Notes: a model not told the origin generated them from the letters alone. Positions 43,098 through 56,066 are shown, counted from the first letter of the stretch. The stretch: 64,000 bases of DNA from Aaosphaeria pasadenensis (GCA_022813625.1 JAKLMB010000011.1:62001-126000); one strand, 5' to 3'. Numbers and translations: made by a program.

Positions 43098-44670
43098 AGA
43101 AGACCTTCATGAAAATATGGACGTAAAGTTGTACCTACATATGAAATTTGCTTAATTCTATGCAAATACCGCCCCATTCGATGCAAAAGCACACAGCATG
43201 TTTTTCTTAGCAAATTTGCCACAAGAAATTGTCGACGACAAAGGGGTTGTAATTGGCCTTCAGAAACACGCGTTGTTCTCCACTATCAATCTGTGAAATT
43301 CAAGTTCGTAATCCGCACTTGTTGACTGTTTACCTATCCACCAACATCTATCATTCTATGCACGATCCCTGTCACATCACAGTTTGTACTATTATTGATC
43401 CAAAGAGAAGTCTCTCACATCTCATTCACTTTGATTTGAAACCCTTTCGCTACTTTACTTGCTCTCCGAGACAAGTTTCTGCTTCGATAACATGGAGTTG
43501 AGGCCATACTACTTGTATACTTATACTTGCGCTACCAATGAACACAACTACGTGCCTTTGAGCTTTCCTACCTCAGAACCTGCATTATGTCCAGTTGCTT
43601 TGAACATCATAAATCACCATCATTCTAGCTTCAAAAACCAATATGGTAGATGTGCTTCCAAAATATTCATGCTGCAAGTACTTTTCGGCCACTGTCCTAA
43701 ATGCTATTAAAAGAGAGCCTAGCCTATACGTAGAATCGAGTCACCAGCTGCGCGCGATGAGGTCAAGAACCTTCCATCCTGCTCCGTACGAACATCATCT
43801 GAAGAATAGCCGCAGGTTTCGAACATTAGAACTGCTTTCTTCGATTCCGAGAGAATGGTGAACTTACTTAGTGCTGAAGAGCAAAATTTACATACGTGTC
43901 TTCACAGGCCGGTCCATTGAGTCTCAAGTTGTTCAGATGCCTCTGAAAATTTCTAAGCCAGATCCTAACCATTGTCTGATCCGACGAAGGCTAACATGCG
44001 CCACAACTTCTACACACCCTCTGACTATTCATCTATTCGTGCTGCTCTGACGGAGGCATCGTTTCAGACCAACCATTGACAACCAGGCACATTAGTTTCC
44101 CCCGTAATGTTTTTGTCGTCGGATCTTTACAATAATATTCCGTATTTTTTATTCTGGATAGGACGAGGCCATATTTGGCGCTAATGATAACCCTGTACAT
44201 ACAACACATAGCAGTAATTCGTGCCCACGCCCGAAAAGTATCGGGCTCCTTGCAGATCACCGAGATTGAATGGAATTAACAGCCACATAAGCCATTAATC
44301 TACCGTAAGTACCCCAATTCATTGGGACTGTTCGGAACATCAGAAAACGATAAATATTCGACAGTCTCGCTACCATCTCTGTTGACTATTTGTTTGCGTA
44401 TAGAAAGCTTGAGCGCTGCCATAATGTGGCCGGCCGCGCTGTAATCTCAGCATTATCATTATTAGTAGGAACATCTTTTTCGTTCCGCCGCCAAACGCTC
44501 ACACCACTTAGGAAGATTCATGTCATTGTCTACCTGTTTACTAGCAATGCTAACATAGTCAAAAAGTTAATGTGACCGCAATACAAATAATATACCGAAA
44601 CTATATGCATCTAGCAACAGAAATTCCGTTACGAACCCTGCCGGGAACCCATTCTCCGCATGAAATACAA
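43098..44670. other. gene-free stretch, 1.6 kb
   Basis: This AT-rich convergent interval lies between the dehydrogenase and a Zn2Cys6 gene. The frames at 43253-43861 and 44390-44575 are not protein-like. Nothing was identified. Confidence 0.45.
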
Positions 44671-46949
44671 CTAGGCTTGTGAGGCTTGAGAAAGCGCCGG
44701 TTCCCCATTATTCAACCCCTCCAGATGAAGCGCCTCCCAGTCCCAAATCTGCTCCAGTCCGCCCATGTCAGCGGAAGCATCGGTGCCGAACGGATTTTGC
44801 TGGAGGAACTGGTCAAGATCGAAGTTTAGGTCATCGGTAAAGGAGTGCTGAGGGTGAGGTTCGATGTTATCGGACTTATTCACACTGGGAGAGGCAGAGA
44901 TAATTGTGGGCTTTGCTTCGTCGAATGAGGGATTTTCGACGGATGATGAGGTGGGCCCGAGCCGTTGACGCTTGCCGATACGACTGTGGCGGGATAGAAC
45001 AGGTGAGGCTTGCACGAGTTTGAGGAGGAAGTTGTAAGAGGAGGCGCCGATCTTTGACGTCGAGCTCAGTTGGTGCAGCATTCCAAGACCATTTTCGATT
45101 TCATCCATTACCCGCTCGCGATGAGGAAGGGTCTTCCTGACATCATGAATAATGGCTGAACACATGAGAGTTGCCGTGTCGAAGATACTGAATACAACAA
45201 GATGGAACTTGGCGTTGATGGGAAACTCATGGTCAAACAAGATTCGTGCTTTTCTAAGAAGCTTCAACCCTAGTTCGACGCCCATCGACCGAAATTCATC
45301 ATCATGCGAGGTCAGTTCATCTTCGTGGCTGCGAGTAAGATATGGTTTCAGGAAGTCCAGCTGGACAGTATATATAACCACATGCAGCTGGGAACGCTGG
45401 AACACGTAGTAAGGATGAGTCTCATCGAGGGACAGATCTGGGTCTTGGATCCTAAAAACAGGTGGAAGTTCAGCGGTGAAGAGCTCACATTCGCCCTGTA
45501 TCATAAAGACCTGGTCTGCAGAAAGCGGTTGTCCGACGGGATGTTCGTTAAGGTAATCTGCTATTCTACGACCCAGCATGGCTTGAAGTGACATATGGGC
45601 GAATGCTGATAGTAAATTTGGTGTTGACGTTGACTCGTCGAGGCGAAGATTAGGGAAGACAAATTTGCAGTCCTTCTGGTTAATCTGGTTGGGTCGGCCT
45701 AACCATGCCCCCATTTGCCTGTATTTGGTAAGTAAACTAGATACACCAGTTGTGTGGAAGATGCCTTACCAATCCCAGATGTAGAGCAAAGTCCATATTC
45801 GTCGCCTGATTTCGATCTCGAACTCGCTGAGATTCTGAATGCCTAGGTCTTTGTCCATGCCTAGTTCCTGGGCTTCACGAATAGTCGATCCAAGCGCATG
45901 CCAGGATTCGACAATCTTTGACTCTGATTTCAACCAAGCTCCCCTCAGAAATTGTTCCTGAACACGTTCCAAACTAGACTTGGAAGGTGGGAAAGTTGAG
46001 CTGAGCTGATCTGCCGCACCTCCGAACCTCTCGGTCAGCTGTTGCGATGAACATGCAAGTTCAAATTCGACCATTCGTCTAATCTCCACTGTCAAATACT
46101 GCACAGAATAGGCCAATATTCGAAGTAGGAGACAAGTGAACTCAGGAGAAAGCTTCTTGCCACTTGCACGATCAGTCCACCATTGAACATAGTTTTCGGT
46201 GAACGTCGGTCCATAAATAGCATTGTATCGATAGTTTACCACTGTGAGAAAATGGTTTACAAAAGTATCTGTCTCATATCAGTGACCAACTAGCAGATCA
46301 TATCCACTTTTCATACCGGTTATTGACCGAGGAGGGATCGCATGCAAGACAAGTTCAACGGCACTGTTGGCATGGTCTGACTCGGAGCTCGCTGGCGAGT
46401 TTTGCTTATCCTAATGACTGTAAGCCTCGCCGTCCATATGAAGAATTCCCGGCTTACCTCGTCGTCATTGCTAGCAAGAGCATAGTGCACATGCCCGGGC
46501 ATGTAACCCCATGCTTTCAAACCATTCTCGACATCATCGGGACCATTCTCCACGACGCTATCCTGCTCATCGTGATCTTCCTTGAAGTCGCGCTTTTGGC
46601 CACGCACATCGCTGTTCTAGAACGTCAACATTATGCCACATTACATGGTTTCGTGTTTGTGACATACACTTGTGCACTTGATTGTTTCTGCTCAATTTTT
46701 TTCTGGCCGAATTGGCACAAATGTGGCACTTTGCGTGCCTGGCAATGATTGCATGGCCATTCACGGGAGCACTGTGGATCACATGATGAGAAAGCCTGTC
46801 TTATATCGAAATGGATACGGGATCCAAGGGCCAAGTAGATCCGGGCAAACGCTTGGATCTGGGGTAACCCGGCTTACTTTCTGTTTTCGCCTTTGACACT
46901 CCGTGCAGGAAGGAGTTGCGCGGTTCTCTTTTTGCCCTGGCTGTTGCAT
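44671..46949 (-). CDS. Zn2Cys6 transcription factor, 657 aa
   Basis: Six exons: 46949-46878, 46771-46670, 46616-46458, 46410-46317, 46268-45770, 45718-44671 (1974 nt). The first intron splits the zinc cluster. Joined, it reads C15-x2-C18-x6-C25-x5-C31-x2-C34-x8-C43 (CTECQRRKQK|CSREWPCNHCQARK). A linker with an acidic stretch leads to the fungal_trans middle region: FVNHFLTVVNYRYNAIYGPTF, then EFEIEIRRRIWTLLYIWDWQMGAWLGRP. The C-terminal tail is acidic and Asn/Gln-rich (FDLDQFLQQNPFG), fit for activation. It is divergent from the GMC oxidoreductase (793 bp), which it may control. Confidence 0.9.
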
Positions 46950-47742
46950 TGTGACAGTCACCGTTAAACCAGGTCGCAAGTGGGGCAAATCTACCGGTTA
47001 GCAATAATGTCGAAAAGATGGGGATGTTGGAGAACAACTGGATCGTCGATGGGTCGCGGGGGAAGGCTGGGAATTCACCGTTAACTAAGTATTCCATTGA
47101 TGAGTCAGCTAACACGTGATAATCATGACACCGACATTTTGAGGCTGAACGTGTAAGTTGTTAGGCACATGCTCATACGAGGGACATTGACAATTCTAAT
47201 CATTGAGATCAGCACCAATGAAAGCGTAAAATCGTTTGCTTGCACCGGTATGTACGTGAGAAGCTCGCCTCAAGTGTTTTACTTTTTTTCACACTAGAAC
47301 TTGGACACTCGGACTCTGACCAGGTCATATGAATCAGCTCAAATACTCTCCAGTCTTTCCAATGTTATACAGCGATTCTTCTGCATATACGAGGATGCGT
47401 GTTACCGTCGGGGTAGCTAGAAAGGATGTATTCGTCCTTTAGCATGATCATATCTACCAATGAAACTTCTAGCAACTGCATCCAGATCAATATTCCAAAT
47501 CACCAAAATGAACATCCTCCCATAACTAATACCCCGCTATTCGAAATGTAAATTGGTTCTCGGTTTAGGAGCCCAAGTGAGCTTCCCCATTTGGCGCGAT
47601 GGCTGCAAGTAATTTGCCGGACTCGGCAGTGATTCGCCAACCAGGAGAAGACCGTCCAGGACAAGAAAATCGTTCCTGAAACTACAAATTCTCGACATAT
47701 ACGAAGTCTCTGGTCGCGAGGAGAAAGGGCGCACAACACAAT
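46950..47742. promoter_or_regulatory. shared promoter of Zn2Cys6 and GMC genes
   Basis: This 793 bp divergent region contains TGAGTCA (47101-47107, Gcn4/AP-1 type) and CACGTG (47113-47118, E-box), 5 bp apart. CACCGTTAA occurs twice (near 46959 and 47087). Confidence 0.5.
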
Positions 47743-49776
47743 ATGCATCATATTTGCGTCCTGTTTTTAGGCTGCCTCTTTCATGTATCGTGGGCACAGC
47801 AAGTATATTACACTAAAATGATCTAGCAAAGCTAACTGAAATCTAGATTCAGCACACCTCCGTCATTGGGGACCTATGACTATGTGGTTATTGGCTCCGG
47901 ACCGGGCGGTGGTCCGTTATCAGCACGACTTGCCCTCGCAGGTTATAAAGTACTGTTAATCGAGGCTGGCGATGATCAGAGTTCGAATGTGCGATACAAA
48001 GTGCCTGCTTTGCATGCGCAATCTAACGAAGAACCGGAAATGCGATGGGACTATTACGTCAATCATTATTCGGACCTTGAAAGACAGAAACGAGATTCCA
48101 AAATGACTTATCGAACACCAAACGGTGGCCTGTTTGTTGGACCGAGTGGTGTTACAGGAACCGGACAGCCACCGGAAGGTAGTGAGCCCCTGGGGATTCT
48201 CTACCCTCGTGCGGGAACACTTGGAGGTTGTTCTGCACATAATGCGCTTATTACCATTTATCCGCACAAAAGCGATTGGGATGGGATCGCAAAGCTTACC
48301 GCAGATGAATCGTGGAAGGCTGATAGTATGCGGAAATACTTCAAGCGATTCGAGCGGGCTCGATATCTCCCCAATGGAGAAGTTGGCCATGGCTTTAGTG
48401 GTTGGCTGACGACTATGGTGACGGACCTGACGATTCTGCTCGAGGACTTAAAATTGATCACAATAGTTGTTGCTGCTGCGAAAGGTATGGGGAAAAATGT
48501 GATCGGGCTGATTACCACGGTTTTCGGCCTAGAAGAGGTTTTGCTCAGAGACATCAACGCTGACACGCCAGGAAGGGATCTTGCAGAAGGTCTTTACCAA
48601 GTTCCCTTGGCGATGGACAATTATCAGCGTCAGAGCACTCTTGAGTTCATTTTAGATACTGCCAACGCAAAACAACCGAACGGTAGTCGGAAGTATCATC
48701 TTGACATATCTCTGAATACGTTGGCGACCAAGATTCGCTTCGACTCATCAACACGTCCTCCGAAAGCGACAGGTGTCGATTTCCTATCAGGCCCCAGAAT
48801 CTATCGCGCGGACCCGCAATCATCCAGTGCTGCACCGGGCATTCCAGGAAGTGTAAATGCCAGCCGCGAAGTGATTATTGCAGCGGGAGCTTTCAATACA
48901 CCTCAGATCCTTAAGCTTTCGGGCATTGGCCCTGCTGCTGAGCTTGCAGCGCTCGACATACCTGTAATGGTGGACTCTCCTGGTGTTGGCACTAACCTTC
49001 AAGACCGTTATGAAACAGCCATTGGTGCCGAGACAACGTCGGAGTTTTCGGTAATCCGAGACTGTACGTTTTTGAAGAACACCCCTGATCCATGCTACAA
49101 CAGATGGAAGAACAGCCCTGTCCTGAAAGGCGTATATGGCTCAAACGGTTTGTCTATTGGAATCGTCAAGAAGTCTTCGACTGCAGATGGCGACCCAGAT
49201 CTGTTCATTGCTGGTGCCCCTGCATACTTTACAGGTTATTATCCGGGATTCTCGGACTTTGTCCTTTCCGATAAGAGACATTGGGTTTGGATTGTTCTGA
49301 AAGCTCACTCTCGGAATGCAGCAGGTACAGTCATTCTTCGATCATCGAATCCAAGGGATACACCAGTCATCAATTTCAATAATTTCGGAATAAGGGAAAG
49401 CGGCGATGGCGCGAATGCTCAGGATGTACAGGCTTTGTACGAAGGGATGGAGTTGGGTCGACAGATATACAAGAACATCATCCCACTTGACGGATCCTTC
49501 AAAGAAGTTTGGCCTGGAGAGAATGTGACTGGGGACTCCTTAAGACAGTTCATCGAAGATGAAGCGTGGGGCCATCACGCATGCTGCACCGCAAAGATTG
49601 GCGCTGATGAAGACGCAACCGCTGTACTTGACTCCCAGTTTCGGGTACGGGGTACGGCTGGATTAAGAGTTGTTGATGCTAGCGTGTTTCCGAAGATTCC
49701 AGGCTTCTATATCGCAGTTCCGATATACATGATTAGTGAAAAAGCAGCTGAGGTCATTCTCTCAGATGCGTTGTAG
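47743..49776 (+). CDS. GMC-family FAD oxidoreductase, probably secreted
   Basis: The main exon is 47847-49776 and has no ATG near its start. Upstream, an ATG at 47743 opens a hydrophobic leader (MHHICVLFLGCLFHVS). With a GTGGGC donor at 47790 and the acceptor at 47846, phases fit and give 658 aa. An alternative start (ATG 47783 with a GTATAT donor) also fits but lacks a leader. FAD-binding GSGPGGGPLSARLALAGYKVLLIEAG, the GMC signature GTLGGCSAHNALI, REVIIAAGAFNTPQILKLSGIG, and the C-terminal HHACCTAKIG plus VVDASVFPKIPGFY identify the family (alcohol, aryl-alcohol or sugar oxidases/dehydrogenases). Flanked by two Zn2Cys6 regulators. Confidence 0.88.
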
Positions 49777-50183
49777 CTATTCGAGCAGGTTGGTTGTTTC
49801 GAGCAATCTGATAGGAACATCTTGAATCAGTACCTAAATTGCATCATTAAGCGATTCGAAGGAGCCACGGTGTTTCTTGAGCTTGAAAAGAAAAGCCATA
49901 TGTTCTTCTTGAGAATTTAACCTGAGACGGTCTGAAGGTCATCTCCCTTGACATCATATTCTCCTCTGGTCCAGAATAGGAATAGCTTGTACGGGTCGGG
50001 ATAAGTCTCTGCGCGCGCACACCCAGTCACGTGCCACAACAAGTCATGCTCTTCTTCCTATTCATATCTACCTGGAGCTTCTCGACAAAAGGCCCAGGCT
50101 GAGTGTGACGTCCAACTTCCCGGATCCACGAATCAGCCGAGAAAGACCTGGAAACATACCGTCGCAAGCCTACAGATGCCATC
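49777..50183. promoter_or_regulatory. intergenic region, 407 bp
   Basis: It holds the 3' flank of the GMC gene and the promoter of the second regulator, both on +. No further signal was identified. Confidence 0.4.
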
Positions 50184-52730
50184 ATGAGCACAGAAATGCC
50201 ACATCGTGTGGTACCTCCTAGTCGAAGACGGGATAAGCCAATCTTGTCGTGCAACCTGTGTCGACGACGCAAGTAAGCGTGTCTGCACGATGGAATAATA
50301 TCACCTACTCACGGGAGATTGTAGACTAAAGTGTGACCGACAGCAGCCATGCAAAACATGCGTAGATCGGGGGTTGTCGCTCTCATGCACGTACACCCGC
50401 AACGTTCCGCCTGCGCATGAGCCTAAACCTCACAATGTTCATGATAGGATCGACCAGCTTGAGAAGCTTGTTACCTCACTGATGAGTGCAAAGTCAGCAA
50501 ATGGAGATGATCCTATGAAAGCAACTGAACACCGATCCAATCATGATTCGTATCCCATTTCGGGAAGTTCCACGCATACACCCTACGAACAAAGTCCCAG
50601 TGCGGATAGCACAGAGCCCGAAGTCGCAGGTGTTCACGAGACTATGAAGTTAGACCAGGAAGGAACTAGATATCAGAATAGTAGCCATTGGTCTAGTATC
50701 CTGGATGGGGTAAGTCACCATGTCAAAAGTTGTCGCTATGATCATGCACTGAATAGATGTATCTCCTTGTGATCTCCTTCTAGTTGCCTCGATTCATTGA
50801 CCGACCTCTAACTCCTCCTAGATTTCTGAATTGAGAGAGCAATTGGATCAAATTCCAACAACACCTCGACCTCAAAACCCTGTATTGTCCGAGATCCCCG
50901 GCCCTGACCTATTTTTCGGACAACAGCGTCATGCAAGCCGCAATGAGATATTAGCGGCAATTCCCCCAAAGGCCGAATGTGACGTTCTCCTGGAGACTTA
51001 CTTTGCTTCGATGGAGTTGGCTCCAAATTTGATCCACAGACAGACATTTGAAAGAGAGTATGCCGAGTTTTGGGAACGTCCAACAGAAATGCCACCTATG
51101 TGGCTTGCGCTTCTATTCACAGTATTTGTCCTTGCCGTTCGCTTTCAATGGGTCCTTGATGCAAGTGGCATGCAAGTGCACGAACTTGCAGATGCTCCGG
51201 TACGCTCGGTGCGTATGGATTTCTATCGCGAAAAAGTTGTCCAATGCCTTATCTTGGGGAATTACGGGAAATGTCCCCCATACACCATCGAGGCCCTTTT
51301 ACAGTATTTCGTGACTGAATACTTCAGGTCACAAGACAGCCAATTCGGAACATGGATGCTTGTTGGTGTAATTGTTCGAGTCGCCTTCCGAATGGGTTAT
51401 CACAGAGATCCATCCAGATTTTCGAACATCTCTGTCTTCAAGGCGGAAATGCGACGAAGAATATGGGTCATGATCTTACAAGTCGATTTGATGTCATCAT
51501 CGCAGATGGGCTTACCACGGATGATCCAAAGCAACATGCACGACGTAATGGAGCCTCGTAATCTGGAAGAAGAAGATTTATATGAAGGCATGGAAGTACT
51601 TCCTCCCTCACGTCCGGTCACAGAAAGTACGCCAATGCTTCACGCGCTGTTGAGAAATAAATTACTTCAAGTCTTCTCCCGCATTCTTGATCTCACAAGT
51701 TTGAGCTCCCAGCCGTCGTACCAAGATATCATAGAAACAGATGCTTCGTTGCACGCCGTGTACGAGGATATGCCATCATCGATGAAGCCATTCCGGTTCC
51801 ATGACGCCAATCCAGAAGACCCAGATATAGCCAAACGCCGCCGCTTTCTCGGGCTGAACTTCTTGAAGGCGACTTTGATGCTCCATAGGCCATATCATTT
51901 GGCTGGTCGAACGGATCCGAAGTATGCACGATCGCGCATGCTATGTGTGGACTCGGCACTAGAAATATTGGAACTTCAACAGCTCATAGATCGCGAGGCA
52001 AAGCAGTCGACCGACAGATTATGGAAATCGAAGTGGCATCTTTGGACAATCAGCTGGAGACTTTCTGCGATTGTCAACCAGGACTTTCTCCTAGCCACCA
52101 CCATACTATCACTTGATCTCGACACAGACATAGCAAATCCTATGCCAGATCCTGATCCAAATAGCCCTCCTAGGCAGCGCTTCAAGACGGGGCAGCCTTC
52201 TCGGGCAGAGGTAATTGATGCTTTGAAAGGCGCTTACAGCATATGGCTTAGATCCAGTGCAACCTCAAGGGAGGCACAAAGAGTTGCTGCGGCCGTGAGA
52301 CTTGTCCTCGGAAAAGCAGGCACCTCCGTAGAGCCCGATCCCAATCTAGGTACGAGCTGCGCTAGACATGATATTTGACAAAGCTTTCCTCATACTACCA
52401 TACCATTGACAGTATACTAATCTGGTAGTAGTTGACTATGGTACACCAATTTCACAGTTCGATTTCAATAACTTCGCAACTCAGACAACCTCGAATTACA
52501 ACCAACCAACGGAGCCAAACACGTCATTTTACGGTTGGGAAAATGCAAATTTCAATCCACCACTATTCGATGGAGATATCGACATTCATGGATTCGATTG
52601 GGTTAGTAAATTCCGCATTCCCCAATGACTGAATGAACCCTGATAATGACAGCGCGGCTTGGAGATGGACTTTACTCCGTTTGAGAATAAAAGCCAAGTT
52701 TTTGGTCCGCCATTAGATAGACAGATGTAG
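50184..52730 (+). CDS. Zn2Cys6 transcription factor, 749 aa
   Basis: Five exons: 50184-50272, 50325-50709, 50822-52349, 52432-52601, 52653-52730 (2250 nt). The zinc cluster spans intron 1: C23-x2-C26-x6-C33-x5-C39-x2-C42-x8-C51, followed by a dimerisation-type linker (HDRIDQLEKLVTSLMS). The fungal_trans region shows ETYFASMELAPNLIHRQTF, WLALLFTVFVLAVRF and AEMRRRIWVMILQVDLMSSSQMGLPRMI. The last two short exons encode an aromatic/Asn/acidic tail (DYGTPISQFDFNNF, IHGFDW, LEMDFTPFEN) typical of activation domains. It lies head-to-tail after the GMC gene. Which genes it controls is unknown. Confidence 0.9.
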
Positions 52731-55451
52731 ATATATCCCTTATTGTATTGTAGCCACAAAGTATCCATGATAATTCTGCAAAGTTGTTGTGACTTGGAAA
52801 ATGGAGAGTAGAACAATGATCTAGAGAGCAGACCCTTCCTTTATGACGTGAACAGTCAAAGAACTAAATCAATTCTATAAAGGCGATTAGATGTAATTGA
52901 GGCTCAGTACAAGTGCAAAGGGTAGTGGCATCCGGGTGAGAATCATGGTGCCTTTAATTCATTCCAATTTGGCATTCGATCACCTGCTAAGCTGTCAAAT
53001 GAGAATCAAGCGATTTCAATGGACTTTCGAGCCTAATTAGGAAGAAACATGCGGAATAGAAAACCGTCAATAATTGCTCGATTCAAATCCCCGGATTGAG
53101 TTTAATGTGATTCACCACTTCCAATTCATTATATAAAGAAGGCACATGGTCAACGAAGACCTCAACCTCGTTTCTGAACTACCACTTCCTTGCGCTCACC
53201 CCCCATTTTTTTTTCCATGTTTTTGGTAATGTATCTTATTATACTCAATCTTGAATCTTACTAAGCTCAGATTTTACATGACCCGAGCAACCCTCTTTCT
53301 GGCCGCTTACCTGGAAATATAACGCCTCCGTGCATGAATTTCGATACCCGATTACATCCATGGAAAACTGGTTTCTGAACGTCTTTCACCATTGCCGAGG
53401 GAGGAGACCAGAACAAAAACGTGGACCTTGTTATTGGATTCGGCGTATGCACCCGCAAGGGACAGGATGGTCTAGTTCTATGCGGGCAGTATGAGACTTG
53501 TTCTGCATGTGGCAATTGAATGTGGAAGTTGTGGGCAAACAATGGATACTTTGTGCGGCAAGGCATTTCGCTTTTGGCGCGCGAGGCGTCCTGCACGTTG
53601 AGGAATAGGTGCTGAGGGCATTCGAAGCGTCTGAAGATCGAATCTTTGCGTGTTTGTGGCCACATCGGCAGGTTCACGGATCTCATCTCTGCGGTCTACA
53701 CATACTCACCTTCAATTGCTGATTTACAGCCATTGCGGACATGGTTGCCATCGACCGTCGGATCTCAGTCGCTTACAATCCGATGCCGCCCAAGGCCACA
53801 GCCCACACTCAAGCCTACTAATGCTGGTGATATTATCGGAACACCACATGCTCTCACCGGACAAACGCCCGCTCCCGAAAGTTGGATGTTACGGTGTTCC
53901 TTGCTATTGACGGTTAAGTGGGACCGAGGAGACCTGCATCCGTAGTTACCCACCCGCCTCCACCTTGGAAAACAAGATGCCCCGCAGGATTTCTGGAAAG
54001 CATGAAAACATCATCAAAAGAGTTGGGGCGTTGGCAACCATGCCTGGCGATGGCACACCTCATGTGGAGAGGTCGAGTACGAACAGAAAGTACCTCCTCA
54101 GCCTAGATCCTGCCCCTCGACTCTATGAAACAAAAAGGAAATACGGATCCAGCAAGAGAGGCAATATTGTTGTACTCTGTGAAATACCATAGATACCGCT
54201 CAGCCGAAAAAGACGCAATTGTGCCATTGTCCATGGAGAATGCGGGGTGTCATGCATGTAATTCCACATGTGCCCGGTACAGGTAGGAAACGATGCAAAC
54301 CATAGTTTGTTGAGGGCTCTCACATGCAGGCGGCGGGGTAGGGAATGAATTGCGTGATTCTTCTATATTCGACTTTGATAGGATCTATCTGAAGGCCTGA
54401 GTGAGCGAGCCTTTTGCATCCCTTTGGAATGTCTCCCCTCCCCCACCCTTCAAGTGTGGAAACCAGTTGCCCTCTACCTACTTTCTCCGCACCGCTCTAC
54501 GCGCTCCATCTCGACGTGGTTACCGGTCCCACATGTAAAGCTCGTCTTGCACCGATGATATAAGCCAAGGTGGTTCTAAGGTAGAAAGCGACTTAGTGGG
54601 AAAGGGTTGCCGTACGGATTACCTCGTACAATATGGGGCGTAGTGGATGCGTTGAGGAGAGATGGGATGGGGAGATGGATGCCGCCAAAATTAGCTGCCG
54701 TCCGTGCGGATCCCCACCAGTACAAGTACCATCCCATCCATCCAGACACTACGGAGTACACTCTAGAGTGCTACTTCGAGTGTCACCGTGTGTGGGTGCC
54801 CAGGTAAGCAATTGTAGTTACTTACAATTCACCGTGTCAAGACTGTCAGACCAGCAATTACTACACCAAAGAGGTCCCGCGTGTGCGTGGCGTGGGTGAG
54901 AAGAGGGGAAGCTTGTCGCGCGTAGACCATTATGCATATTAGACAGCATGACATAGAGTCAGTCGCGTAGGTAGCTGAAAGCATTCAAGAAATAGGGTAC
55001 ATTGTTACTGCCGTTACCCGAGTTTGAGAGCTGTTTGATTGATTGTAACTATGGATGGGGCGCATTTGTGGATACTGCTTGTGCTATCTAACCACTTCAA
55101 GTCATCTCGGGGCTCATCACTCTGCTTGGTCGCTCTAACTGGCGTGAAGCACTTCAAGTACAACTCTCTAAGCTGGTAGATCTAGGGAATTGCGGATACA
55201 CACTCTCTCGTGCCTCTTTGTCTTTGTACGAGAGTTTCTTTGCGGAGGCATGCGCGACTCAACATGACGGCTGTTTTAGAAGAGATGTAGAGTGTCATGG
55301 AAGAAAAGGAAATGAAAAGGAGAGAATATTCAGCAAACAGTTGCCGAGTAAGAGAAGTTCTCCCTCACGACATCTGGAAAATGGTTCACCTGCTGGTCAC
55401 CGAGCTTGTGTTCTTTGAAAGAGAAAGAACAGAGCTGACCTCTGCACCATC
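52731..55451. other. gene-poor stretch, 2.7 kb
   Basis: No gene could be supported. Frames such as 53267-53686 (minus) and 53977-54192 (plus) have odd composition and no recognisable domain. No terminal repeats or transposase were seen. A small effector-like or RNA gene could be missed here. Confidence 0.45.
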
Positions 55452-56066
55452 TCACAACGCCTTCAGGATCACAATGCGGGCATCCTGTCCTCTGCGGTAG
55501 GGATTCACGTCTTTGGACACCAACTCGACCTGCCCTTGTTTGATCAGACGGTCAACCTCAGCCTCGAAGCCTTTGGCCTCCCAGAGCTGAGGGAGAATCG
55601 TAGCAACGATGATTCCATTCGGCTTCGTGATCCGAGCAAACTCCCTGAGCGAAGGCACTGGCCCAACATGGCCATTGGTCAGGGTGCCTACACAGACGAC
55701 TGCATCGTACGAATTGTCTGGCTTGTTGATATCCTCAGAAAGGTCGGCGGGATCAAGGTTTCTGTATGCGCCATTCCTTTCTGCAACCTTTAGCATGCCT
55801 TCGCTTAGATCAATGCCATCAACAACTTTTGCGCCGAGCTTCTTGAGTTCAAAACCAACGATGCCGCTGCCACAGCCAGCATCAAGAATGTTTCCGGAGA
55901 TCTGGCCATGCTGGGCTGTGGCGGCGGCACAAAGACGAGGTGCAACATATTGCTCCTCGACCATATGAGTATCATACTGCTCTGCCCACTCGTCGTAGGT
56001 GCTTCGCATCTCATCCAAGCTGGATGTAGCGTATGATCGACGGATATAAGCGTTGTCCAATGCCAT
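55452..56066 (-). CDS. SAM-dependent class I methyltransferase
   Basis: Intronless, 204 aa, ATG at 56066. Motif I is ILDAGCGSGIVGFELKKLGA (residues 60-79), with the acidic end of strand 2 in GIDLSEGMLKVAE, motif II-like SYDAVVCVGTLTNGHV, and a post-motif segment ITKPNGIIVATIL. The N-terminus (YDEWAEQYDTHM) resembles WBSCR27/Methyltransf_11-type small-molecule methyltransferases. It is cytosolic and the acceptor is unknown. The gene stands alone, with more than 1 kb of empty sequence on both sides. Confidence 0.9.
   Translation of the reverse strand: MALDNAYIRRSYATSSLDEMRSTYDEWAEQYDTHMVEEQYVAPRLCAAATAQHGQISGNILDAGCGSGIVGFELKKLGAKVVDGIDLSEGMLKVAERNGAYRNLDPADLSEDINKPDNSYDAVVCVGTLTNGHVGPVPSLREFARITKPNGIIVATILPQLWEAKGFEAEVDRLIKQGQVELVSKDVNPYRRGQDARIVILKAL

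Noticed and set aside
36240..52730. Classical secondary-metabolite backbone cluster around the P450, MFS and GMC genes
   Set aside because: No polyketide synthase, NRPS, terpene synthase or DMATS core enzyme was found in the window.
53081..53100. GATTCAAATCC resembling a tRNA T-loop
   Set aside because: No acceptor stem or anticodon arm could be drawn around it.
53267..53686. 139-codon minus frame in the empty 53-55 kb interval
   Set aside because: Scattered Cys/Pro/Arg, no domain, no signal peptide, no supporting exon.
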